Shown here piece by piece: positions 29,767 through 37,573 of a stretch of DNA of 37,573 nucleotides; positions within the stretch are counted from its first letter, which is position 1, and each line of letters opens with the position of its first letter. This DNA comes from Deltaproteobacteria bacterium. Its GTDB lineage: Bacteria; Desulfobacterota; Desulfobulbia; Desulfobulbales; SURF-16. The stretch is taken from the NCBI GenBank assembly GCA_016208225.1, contig JACQYM010000194.1:1-37573 (forward strand), read 5' to 3'. The notes under the pieces were generated by a model, which was not told the DNA's origin, searched no databases, and saw only the letters and a program-made list of their open reading frames with translations. A program made the translations under genes and the position numbers.

Positions 29767-30303
29767 TTACTTCGATGCAGATTTACCGGCCTTGCGGACA
29801 ATATGCTCACCTTCATACCGGATGCCTTTGCCCTTATACGGCTCAGGTTTTCTGATATCGCGAATTTTCGCGGCGGTAAGCCCAAGAAGTTCCTTGTCGA
29901 TCGACTCCAGTAAAATAGTTGTCTTTTCGACTTTCCCTGATACGCCATCAGGCAGATTAAACAACACCGGATTTGAATATCCGACGTTCAGTGTCAAAAC
30001 GTTCTGCTGCAAATCAGCTTTATAGCCTACACCTTCAATAAGCAGTTTCTTGGCGAACAACTTTTCCGTCCCGAGAATCATGTTATTGACGAGGGTCCTG
30101 GTCAAACCGCTGAAGGCCTGTGTTCTTTTACTATTGTCCAGACACTTTACCGATATCATGCCTTCGGCCTGAACCAGACTGATCTCGGGCCGGATCATTC
30201 TTTCCAACGTACCCTTGGGTCCGGTAACCTTGACATGGGTACCATTAATATCAACTTTAACCCCGGACGGTACCGTTATGGGTTGATTGCCAATCCTTGA
30301 CAT
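29767..30303 (-). CDS. rplF: 50S ribosomal protein L6
   Basis: MSRIGNQPITVPSGVKV...PEPYKGKGIRYEGE. Confidence 0.97.
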   Translation of the reverse strand: MSRIGNQPITVPSGVKVDINGTHVKVTGPKGTLERMIRPEISLVQAEGMISVKCLDNSKRTQAFSGLTRTLVNNMILGTEKLFAKKLLIEGVGYKADLQQNVLTLNVGYSNPVLFNLPDGVSGKVEKTTILLESIDKELLGLTAAKIRDIRKPEPYKGKGIRYEGEHIVRKAGKSASK

Positions 30304-30398
30304 TGGTCATCTCCACTCTATCTTGCGAACTTCACTTTCACTTAAGTAATAAACGGTCTGCTTGATTGCAAACCGTCCGATAAAATTCTCTGATCTTT

Positions 30399-30797
30399 TT
30401 ACCAGACAGTGCAGAGCAATTCTCCGCCCACTCCGTTCTTGCGCGCTTCCCGGTCCGTAAGTATTCCGCTTGAAGTAGAAATAATGGCGATACCAAGGCC
30501 GCTCATGACTTTCGGAATTTCATTTGACTTCACATAGACCCGGCAGCCCGGCTTGCTCACCCGTTTTAAACCGGAAATGACGGAATTTCTGTTCTGGTCA
30601 TATTTCAAGGCAATTTTCAGAATATCCTGTCTGCTATCTTTGACAACCTGATAATCACTGATATAGCCCTCTTTCTTCAGGATCTCCGCTACTCCATTCC
30701 GCAGTTTGGAAAACGGCATCTCGAGACTTTCAAATTTAACCATTCGGGCATTTCGGATTCTGGTCAGCATATCTGCCAGAGGATCACTTATCGACAT
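30399..30797 (-). CDS. rpsH: 30S ribosomal protein S8
   Basis: [23 protein letters not shown]...[27 protein letters not shown]. Confidence 0.96.
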   Translation of the reverse strand: MSISDPLADMLTRIRNARMVKFESLEMPFSKLRNGVAEILKKEGYISDYQVVKDSRQDILKIALKYDQNRNSVISGLKRVSKPGCRVYVKSNEIPKVMSGLGIAIISTSSGILTDREARKNGVGGELLCTVW

Positions 30798-30842
30798 GTA
30801 TCTACTCCTTTTGCAGTCAATCAAAAATGACAATGAGAGCGC

Positions 30843-31028
30843 TTACCAGCTCGATTTCGTCACGCCGGTAATTTCACCGCGGGAAGCAAGGGATCTGAAA
30901 CAAATCCGGCACATTCCAAATTTACGGATAAATGCCCGAGGCCTGCCACAAAGTGGACAGCGATTATAAGCGCGAACGGTAAACTTCGGTTTACGCTCAC
31001 TTTTTGATATCAAAGATTTCTTAGCCAA
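30843..31028 (-). CDS. rpsN: 30S ribosomal protein S14, zinc type
   Basis: 61 aa, [28 protein letters not shown]. Confidence 0.97.
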   Translation of the reverse strand: MAKKSLISKSERKPKFTVRAYNRCPLCGRPRAFIRKFGMCRICFRSLASRGEITGVTKSSW

Positions 31029-31048
31029 CCTCTTCCTCCTGAACTCTA

Positions 31049-31591
31049 CTATTTATGGAAAGGCATCCCTAAGGCATTTAAGAGAAAACGCCCCTCTTCA
31101 TCTGTCTTGGCATTGGTGGTGATCGTTATATTAAACCCTTTAATCTTGTCTATTTTATCGTAGTCAATTTCAGGGAAGATGATATGCTCTTTCACGCCAA
31201 AAGAGAAATTGCCGCGCCCGTCAAATCCGCCAGCTTTAACTCCCCTGAAGTCACGCACCCTGGGGAGGGCGATATGGACAAGCTTGCTGTAAAAGTCATA
31301 CATCCTGTCTTTGCGCAGTGTTACCTTGCAGCCGATGGGCATGCCGGCCCGCAGCTTAAAGGTTGCGATAGATTTTTTGGCCTTGGTAATCACCGCCTTC
31401 TGGCCGGCGATCATGGACAGTTCATTGGCGGCGCCCTCGACAATTTTGGGATTCTGCACCGCCTCACCCAAGCCCATATTCAAGACAATCTTTTCGATCT
31501 TGGGGACTTCCATCATATTTTTATACCCGAACTCTTTGACAAGCATGGGTATGCATTCTTTTTCATAGTATTCTTTCAAGCTTACCATCAT
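31049..31591 (-). CDS. rplE: 50S ribosomal protein L5
   Basis: [21 protein letters not shown]...[26 protein letters not shown]. Confidence 0.97.
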   Translation of the reverse strand: MMVSLKEYYEKECIPMLVKEFGYKNMMEVPKIEKIVLNMGLGEAVQNPKIVEGAANELSMIAGQKAVITKAKKSIATFKLRAGMPIGCKVTLRKDRMYDFYSKLVHIALPRVRDFRGVKAGGFDGRGNFSFGVKEHIIFPEIDYDKIDKIKGFNITITTNAKTDEEGRFLLNALGMPFHK

Positions 31592-31615
31592 AGCCTCCGA
31601 TAATTCAAAAAGCAG

Positions 31616-31816
31616 TTACGCGTTTGACTCAATTGATTCCCCGCATTTCTTACAAACGCGCACCTTTGTTCCATCTTCCAGAAGAGAAGCTTTTACCCGA
31701 ACAGTTTTTGCACACTTGGAACAAATCAACATCAGATTGGAAACATGCATCGGCGCTTCCATTTCAATAATGCCACCCTGCTGATTTTTTTTTTTTTTTT
31801 TTATATGCCGTTTCAT
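31616..31816 (-). CDS. rplX: 50S ribosomal protein L24, C-terminal portion only (KOW half missing)
   Basis: [66 protein letters not shown]; position between rplN and rplE. Confidence 0.88.
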   Translation of the reverse strand: MKRHIKKKKKNQQGGIIEMEAPMHVSNLMLICSKCAKTVRVKASLLEDGTKVRVCKKCGESIESNA

Positions 31817-31838
31817 TATGTTGATTTTTTTTTTTTTT
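31785..31838. repeat. Two long T homopolymers (18 nt at 31785-31802, 14 nt at 31825-31838) at the rplN/rplX junction
   Basis: ctga(t)18atatgccgtttcattatgttga(t)14gaacttcc. Confidence 0.9.
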
Positions 31839-32202
31839 GAACTTCCGGGGCAAGTGAAACTATTTTCATGAATCCCTTCATGCGTAATTCGCGGGCAACA
31901 GGACCGAAGATCCTGGTTCCTATCGGTTCGCCGGACCCGGAAAGAAGCACGGCGGAATTTTCATCGAATCTTACGGAGGTATCATCCTTGCGCTTGATCT
32001 GCTTCACGGTACGTACGATCACTGCTTTCAGTACGTCGCCCTTTTTGACCTTGGCATTGGGAATGGCCTCTTTGACTGAAACGACAATAATGTCGCCTAC
32101 GCCGGCATATCTTCTTCTGGTACCGCCAAGCACACGAATACAAAGCACTTTCTTTGCTCCGGAGTTGTCAGCAACATTGAGAACGGTTTCTGTCTGTATC
32201 AT
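31816..32202 (-). CDS. rplN: 50S ribosomal protein L14, with aberrant QKKKKST C-terminus
   Basis: [37 protein letters not shown]...[11 protein letters not shown] + QKKKKST*. Confidence 0.95.
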   Translation of the reverse strand: MIQTETVLNVADNSGAKKVLCIRVLGGTRRRYAGVGDIIVVSVKEAIPNAKVKKGDVLKAVIVRTVKQIKRKDDTSVRFDENSAVLLSGSGEPIGTRIFGPVARELRMKGFMKIVSLAPEVQKKKKST

Positions 32203-32292
32203 ATCTTCACCAACTATCCACCATTCAGTGAATATTATTGAATAATAAATGTATATGCTTCATCGCAAAAAAAGGCTGAGAAGGTATCCGGA

Positions 32293-32559
32293 TCACACAA
32301 TTACTGCTTTTTCAACAATCTTGCGCAATCGCCAGCGTTTACTTTTGCTTAAAGGGCGGCATTCTTCGATCATGACCCGATCACCGACGCTGCACTGGCT
32401 CTCAGGATCGTCAGCCATGTATTTCACCTGCCTGCGAATGAATTTACCGTATAGCTTATGGCGAACCAAACGTTCAGTGCGGATGACAATGCTTTTATCC
32501 ATTTTGTCACTTACGACAATGCCGATTCGAGTCTTTTTATGTGCTTTCTTTTCAACCAT
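32293..32559 (-). CDS. rpsQ: 30S ribosomal protein S17
   Basis: [33 protein letters not shown]. Confidence 0.96.
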   Translation of the reverse strand: MVEKKAHKKTRIGIVVSDKMDKSIVIRTERLVRHKLYGKFIRRQVKYMADDPESQCSVGDRVMIEECRPLSKSKRWRLRKIVEKAVIV

Positions 32560-32610
32560 CTGTTTATCCCGCGATATATGAATGTTTTGTATTCACCATC
32601 TGTCATTACA

Positions 32611-32817
32611 CTAATTTGACTGAAGTTTTTCCGTTATTACAGTTTTTACCTTTGCAATCTGCCGGCGAAGATCCTTCAACTTGGCAGTATTCTCAAGGGG
32701 TCTTATCCCGTGCTGAAATTTCAATTTGTTCAGCTCTTCAGCCAGATCTTTTGACTTGGCCTGCAAAACATCAACACTTAATTCCCGGATCTCTTTGACT
32801 TTCATAAACTGCTCCAC
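32611..32817 (-). CDS. rpmC: 50S ribosomal protein L29
   Basis: [57 protein letters not shown] (internal Met at codon 5 possible start). Confidence 0.94.
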   Translation of the reverse strand: MEQFMKVKEIRELSVDVLQAKSKDLAEELNKLKFQHGIRPLENTAKLKDLRRQIAKVKTVITEKLQSN

Positions 32818-33218
32818 TTTGAAATAACCTTGGTCGCAAAAGGAAGTTTATTTCCGGCCAGAGTCAAGGCCTTGATTGCCATACTCTCTTCCACTCCGGT
32901 CAATTCATATAAAATTCTGCCCGGTTTTATCGGGGCAACCCAGAATTCAGGACTTCCCTTCCCTTTACCCATCCTTGTTTCAGCAGGTTTTTTGGTAATC
33001 GGTTTGTCCGGGAACACGCGGATCCACATCTTGCCGCCGCGTTTTACCGTTCTGTTGATGGCGATACGCGCTGCTTCAATCTGCTGGGCAGTCATGTTTC
33101 CGCACTGCACGGCTTTCAACGCATACTCACCAAAAACCAGGGATGAGCCGCGCAAGGCTGTGCCTTTCATGCGGCCCTTCATCTGTTTTCTATGTTTGAC
33201 TTTTTTTGGACTAAGCAT
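32802..33218 (-). CDS. rplP: 50S ribosomal protein L16
   Basis: [38 protein letters not shown]. Confidence 0.97.
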   Translation of the reverse strand: MLSPKKVKHRKQMKGRMKGTALRGSSLVFGEYALKAVQCGNMTAQQIEAARIAINRTVKRGGKMWIRVFPDKPITKKPAETRMGKGKGSPEFWVAPIKPGRILYELTGVEESMAIKALTLAGNKLPFATKVISKWSSL

Positions 33219-33336
33219 TGTATGTTACCTTAATCAATATCACGCGAACAGTACGAATCCATCCGCATGAATTCGGATTGAATAAAATAATGGGCGAATC
33301 AGGTGCCTTATTTTGCAACAAAAAAGGAATTCTTCG

Positions 33337-33990
33337 TTATTCACTGATATGCTGCGGATCAGTGTCTGCCAGAACTTCGCCTTTAAAGATCCAGACTTTC
33401 ACGCCGATTATGCCATATGTGGTATTTGCTTCAGCAAAACCATAATCAATATCAGCCCGCAGGGTATGCAGCGGCACGCGTCCTTCGCGCGTCCACTCCC
33501 GCCGGGCCATCTCCGCGCCGCCCAGACGACCGGAGCAGGCTATCTTAATACCTTTTGCTCCGAACTTCAAGGCGATATTAACGGCCTTTTTCATGGCCCG
33601 CCGAAATGCAATACGTCTTTCCAGCTGCAGGGCGACATTTTCCGCAACAAGCTGGGCATCCGCCTCAGGACGTCTGACCTCCTGAATATCAACGACGCAT
33701 TGTCTGTTGGTCAGCTTATCGAGATCGTTTTTTAACGACTCGATCTCCGTACCTTTTTTACCGATAACAATCCCAGGTCTGGCCGTGTGGAGTTTCAGCT
33801 TGAGCTTTTCACCGGTGCGGGCGATATTGATTTTAGAAAGACCGGCATGATAAAGCCTCTTTTTTAAATACTTTCTGATCTTCTGATCTTCCAGTAAAAA
33901 TTTTGCGTAATCACGGTCGGCATACCATGTAGATTCCCATGATCTTACAATATTAAGGCGTAAACCTATTGGATTAACTTTCTGGCCCAA
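33337..33990 (-). CDS. rpsC: 30S ribosomal protein S3
   Basis: [32 protein letters not shown]. Confidence 0.97.
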   Translation of the reverse strand: MGQKVNPIGLRLNIVRSWESTWYADRDYAKFLLEDQKIRKYLKKRLYHAGLSKINIARTGEKLKLKLHTARPGIVIGKKGTEIESLKNDLDKLTNRQCVVDIQEVRRPEADAQLVAENVALQLERRIAFRRAMKKAVNIALKFGAKGIKIACSGRLGGAEMARREWTREGRVPLHTLRADIDYGFAEANTTYGIIGVKVWIFKGEVLADTDPQHISE

Positions 33991-34076
33991 AACCTTCCTC
34001 CATCACATAAGGATTATGTTTAATTCAACGACCTGAGTCCGGCTCAATAACAATTATAACGCCTATACTCAACGAA

Positions 34077-34409
34077 TCACATTTCATCAAGAACAACTGT
34101 AATATGGCTTGACCTTTTTAAAATCCTTGAAGCTCTTCCCATGGCCCTGGGCCGAATGCGTTTCAGCATCGGGCCGCCATCAATAAAGATTGTTTTGACA
34201 AATAATGTATCGACATCAATTGCCTCATTCTGACTGGCATTTGCCACAGCTGATTCAACAACCTTTCGGATCAGCATGGCGCCTTTCTTCGGGGTGAATC
34301 TCAAGGTATTGAGCGCCACATCAACCTGCTGGCCGCGAATCATATCAGCGACAAGTCTGGCTTTCTGAGGCGAAATTCTAATATTTCGTAAAACTGCTTT
34401 TGCTTCCAT
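34077..34409 (-). CDS. rplV: 50S ribosomal protein L22
   Basis: [29 protein letters not shown]. Confidence 0.97.
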   Translation of the reverse strand: MEAKAVLRNIRISPQKARLVADMIRGQQVDVALNTLRFTPKKGAMLIRKVVESAVANASQNEAIDVDTLFVKTIFIDGGPMLKRIRPRAMGRASRILKRSSHITVVLDEM

Positions 34410-34442
34410 CGGATCATGCCTCCCTTTCAGGTGACTGCATTA

Positions 34443-34718
34443 TTACTTTTTGACTTTCCTGTCACCTGCATGGCTGTAAAATGTCCGTGTTGGTGAAAAC
34501 TCACCAAGCTTGTGACCAACCATATTTTCCGTGACAAAAACGGGAATAAATTTTTTCCCATTATGAACTGCAAAGGTGAGACCAACCATATCGGGAAGAA
34601 CATCCGAACGTCTGGACCAGGTTTTGATCACCTTACGTGATCCTGTCTCCTTTGCGCTATCGACCTTACTCATTAAATGGTCATCGACAAATGGACCCTT
34701 TTTAATTGACCGTGCCAT
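34443..34718 (-). CDS. rpsS: 30S ribosomal protein S19
   Basis: [19 protein letters not shown]...[24 protein letters not shown]. Confidence 0.97.
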   Translation of the reverse strand: MARSIKKGPFVDDHLMSKVDSAKETGSRKVIKTWSRRSDVLPDMVGLTFAVHNGKKFIPVFVTENMVGHKLGEFSPTRTFYSHAGDRKVKK

Positions 34719-34733
34719 GCTTCATCTCCCTCA

Positions 34734-35558
34734 TTATGACCGTTTCTTGACGATATCCTTATCGGATGTCTTCTTCTTTCTCGTCTTATATCCCTTGGTT
34801 GGTATACCCCAGGGGGTTCAGGGATGACGACCGACTGAACTTTTCCCTTCACCGCCGCCCATGGGATGATCATGCGGGTTCATGGCCACACCACGAACCT
34901 TTGGTCTATTGCCTTTCCAGCGATTCCGGCCGGCTTTACCTATTTTTTCACTTTCATACTCAATATTGCCGATCTGGCCGATGCAGGCCCGGCATTGGCG
35001 ATGAAATCTCCGTACCTCGCCCGAAGGGAGCTTCACCAGAACATGTTCGCCCTCTTTGGCCATCAACTGGGCGGCAGAGCCGGCGCTGCGCACCATCTGG
35101 GCGCCCTTGCCGATACGCATTTCTACATTATGAATGATACTGCCGAGGGGAATGTTGGCCATGGGCAGGCAATTACCGATCTTGATATCAACCTTCTCAC
35201 CCGCTTCGACGACATCACCAACCTTGATTCCCTGCGGTGAGATGATATATCTTTTCTCGCCGTCAGCGTAAAAGAGCAGCGCGATATTGGCCGATCTGTT
35301 CGGGTCATATTCAATTGCCGCCACCTTGGCGGGAATATTCACTTTATCACGCTTGAAATCGATTACCCTATATTTACGTTTATGGCCTCCACCTATATGT
35401 CTGGCTGTGACGCGTCCATAATTATTACGGCCGCCGGATCTCTGCAGCGGTTGCACCAGACCTTTTTCCGGTTTGGCTTTAGACAATTCCGGATTGACAA
35501 TCGAAACATAGTTTCTTCTACCCGGCGATGTCGGTTTATAGGTCTTCATTGTTGCCAT
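34734..35558 (-). CDS. rplB: 50S ribosomal protein L2, with in-frame TGA at 34818-34820
   Basis: ORF track stops at 34818 after ...[13 protein letters not shown]. The same frame continues [33 protein letters not shown] (to 34734), the expected L2 C-terminus. Confidence 0.93.
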
Positions 35559-35603
35559 TTCTTACCCCGATTATTTAATTATACGATAAGCAGTAAAGCA
35601 AGA

Positions 35604-35894
35604 TTACAGCTGTTCAAGAAAATCAATCTTATGCCCTTCAGCCAGGGTGATAACAGCTTTCTTCCAGTCGGCCCGCTGCCCAAAATGGGTGCCCATGCGT
35701 TTCTTCTTGCCATGCATGTTGGCGGTGCGCACTTTGTCCACCTTTACGTTAAAAAGATTTTCAACGGCGCTCTTGATCTGGATCTTATTTGCTTTTGCAT
35801 TCACCTTCATCACAACCTGATTGTTTTCTTCCTGCAAAATCATACCCTTTTCCGTCAGGCACGGTTTTTTTATGATGTTGTAGATATCAATCAT
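35604..35894 (-). CDS. rplW: 50S ribosomal protein L23
   Basis: IIKKPCLTEKGMILQEENNQVVMKVNAKANKIQIKSAVENLFNVKV. Confidence 0.96.
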   Translation of the reverse strand: MIDIYNIIKKPCLTEKGMILQEENNQVVMKVNAKANKIQIKSAVENLFNVKVDKVRTANMHGKKKRMGTHFGQRADWKKAVITLAEGHKIDFLEQL

Positions 35895-36514
35895 GAAAGC
35901 AACCTCTTTTCCAGCTGGCTAATACTGGACTGCAGCAATATTAGATTTTTATGCAGAAGCACATCATAGACATTGACTCCTGCAGTGGCAATCACTTTGT
36001 AACCAGGTACGTTACGGGATGATTTTTCTAACTTTTCATCATTTTCCGGGATAACAATAAGCGCATTATTTACGTTCAATGCTCCCATGACGCTGACAAA
36101 TTGTTTTGTCTTAATCTGTTCCAGATCAAAGTTATCCAGCACGAAAAGACGATTTTCGGAAAACCTGGAACTGAGAGCCATTTTCAGTCCGAGGCTGCGC
36201 ACCTTCTTGGATAATTTGAAGCTGTAACTGCGCGGCTTGGGACCAAATACGGTGCCGCCACCCCGCCAGACAGGGGAACGTTTGCTGCCCGACCTGGCCC
36301 GTCCGGTACCTTTCTGACGCCATGGTTTTGCGTTGCTGCCCTGCACCTCGGCCCGGGTCTTGGTGCATGCATTACCGGCCCGTCTGCCTGCCAGCTGCAT
36401 CCTGACGATGTCGTGGAGGATGTAGGTCTTCACTTCAACGCCGAACAGGTCGTCTTTCAGCTCCACTTCCCCGACTTTTTCATTCTTTATGTTAACTATG
36501 CCTGTGACAGCCAT
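35891..36514 (-). CDS. rplD: 50S ribosomal protein L4
   Basis: RAEVQGSNAKPWRQKGTGRARSGSKRSPVWRGGGTVFGPKPRSYS. Confidence 0.97.
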   Translation of the reverse strand: MAVTGIVNIKNEKVGEVELKDDLFGVEVKTYILHDIVRMQLAGRRAGNACTKTRAEVQGSNAKPWRQKGTGRARSGSKRSPVWRGGGTVFGPKPRSYSFKLSKKVRSLGLKMALSSRFSENRLFVLDNFDLEQIKTKQFVSVMGALNVNNALIVIPENDEKLEKSSRNVPGYKVIATAGVNVYDVLLHKNLILLQSSISQLEKRLLS

Positions 36515-36535
36515 TTTCCGGCACCTCTTTATCTT

Positions 36536-37165
36536 TTACTTAGTAAATATCTGAAGCACTTCGTTTGTTGTGCCGGGCAGGGAACCTTTGAAAATCATCA
36601 CATTTTCGGCATCACGAATATCAAGAATGGTGACATTCTTTTTCGTAATAAGATTGTTTCCCATCCGACCAGGCATCTTCTTGCCTTTCACTACCCGGCT
36701 AGGCCAGGCACTGCAGCCGATTGATCCAGGCGCACGATGAAACATGGAGCCATGGGTTTTGCGGCCCCCCTTAAATCCATGTCGTCGCACGACACCCTGA
36801 AAACCGAGGCCTTTCACATGTCCCGCCACATCAACGATATCACCGATCTTGAAAAGATCACTGATAACGATCTGCTGACCGAGTTCAAAGTTATCAGGAT
36901 TTTCCACCCGAAATTCTTTCACATGATAAAAGCCGCCTTTCCCGGCGCCTTTGAAATGACCGCTCATGGGCTTATTAACCCGGGACTCCTTTTTAGGACC
37001 GAAGCCAACCTGGATGGCATTGTATCCTTCCTTGTTTTCGGTCTTTTTCTGGAGAACAACACAAGGACCTGCCTCAACAACAGTAACACCTACTGCATCA
37101 CCGCCCTCTGTGTAGATTCGGGTCATCCCCTTCTTTTTTCCTAATATACCAAGTGTTCTAGGCAT
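36536..37165 (-). CDS. rplC: 50S ribosomal protein L3
   Basis: LGILGKKKGMTRIYTEGGDAVGVTVVEAGPCVV...RHGFKGGRKTHGSMFHRAPGSIG. Confidence 0.97.
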   Translation of the reverse strand: MPRTLGILGKKKGMTRIYTEGGDAVGVTVVEAGPCVVLQKKTENKEGYNAIQVGFGPKKESRVNKPMSGHFKGAGKGGFYHVKEFRVENPDNFELGQQIVISDLFKIGDIVDVAGHVKGLGFQGVVRRHGFKGGRKTHGSMFHRAPGSIGCSAWPSRVVKGKKMPGRMGNNLITKKNVTILDIRDAENVMIFKGSLPGTTNEVLQIFTK

Positions 37166-37260
37166 GATTCTTATCCTTGTTATTTTTCAAAAAAACAGGC
37201 GTCAATACATAATCTGCCGGCTTTTCTTTCTGCTTGTTCCTGGTTACGGCAAGGCAGATG

Positions 37261-37572
37261 TTAGAGCTTGATTTCCACATCAACTCCGGCAGAAAGTTCA
37301 AGCTTCATCAAGGCATCGATTGTCTGCTGGGTCGGTTCAAGTATATCAAGCAATCGCCGATGAGTACGCATCTCGAACTCCTCACGGGATTTTTTATCAA
37401 CGTGGGGCGAGCGCAGTACGCAGAATTTATTGATAGAGGTGGGCAGCGGGATCGGGCCGGCGATGATGGCCCCCGTTCTCTTTGCCGTATCCACTATCTC
37501 ATGAGTCGATTGATCCAACAGTTTATGATCATAGCCTTTCAGCCTGATACGGATTTTCTGTGTTTGTATCAT
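37261..37572 (-). CDS. rpsJ: 30S ribosomal protein S10
   Basis: [44 protein letters not shown]. Confidence 0.97.
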   Translation of the reverse strand: MIQTQKIRIRLKGYDHKLLDQSTHEIVDTAKRTGAIIAGPIPLPTSINKFCVLRSPHVDKKSREEFEMRTHRRLLDILEPTQQTIDALMKLELSAGVDVEIKL

Positions 37573-37573
37573 G

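Noticed and set aside
34818-34820. Genome-wide UGA reassignment as explanation for rplB
   Set aside because: TGA is used as the terminal stop of several intact genes here (e.g. iorA, paaK copy 1, livH, livM)
22853-37573. Various ORFs inside ribosomal genes on the opposite strand
   Set aside because: Antisense to highly conserved ribosomal proteins; no independent support

Overview
The window looks chromosomal, probably from a Desulfobacterota-like bacterium (taxonomy is inferred from gene content and not tested). Left to right it contains: (i) the DNA-binding tail of an OmpR-type response regulator (+). (ii) A minus-strand envelope ABC export operon (outer-membrane lipoprotein-sorting protein, two FtsX-type permeases, ATPase, beta-barrel-like protein). 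This operon looks damaged and has been entered by a REP-associated tyrosine transposase (RAYT) and its palindromic repeats. (iii) thiF-thiS-thiG-thiH followed by a stand-alone AICAR transformylase (PurH C-terminal-type) gene that carries a frameshift. (iv) A plus-strand iorA-iorB-paaK-ACT-livKHMGF-paaK aryl-acid/amino-acid module. (v) A cold-shock gene. (vi) A minus-strand alpha-spc-S10 ribosomal super-operon from rplQ to rpsJ. The most notable observations are: a REP-type hairpin inside the RAYT coding frame, with neighbouring tandem repeat units that resemble RAYT coding sequence; an rplX that lacks its KOW half between two long poly-A tracts; an in-frame UGA in rplB followed by a perfectly conserved 27-residue tail; and several families of heptamer/octamer arrays and nested inverted repeats. 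Several lesions fall in genes expected to be essential, so consensus or assembly error must be excluded before any biological reading.
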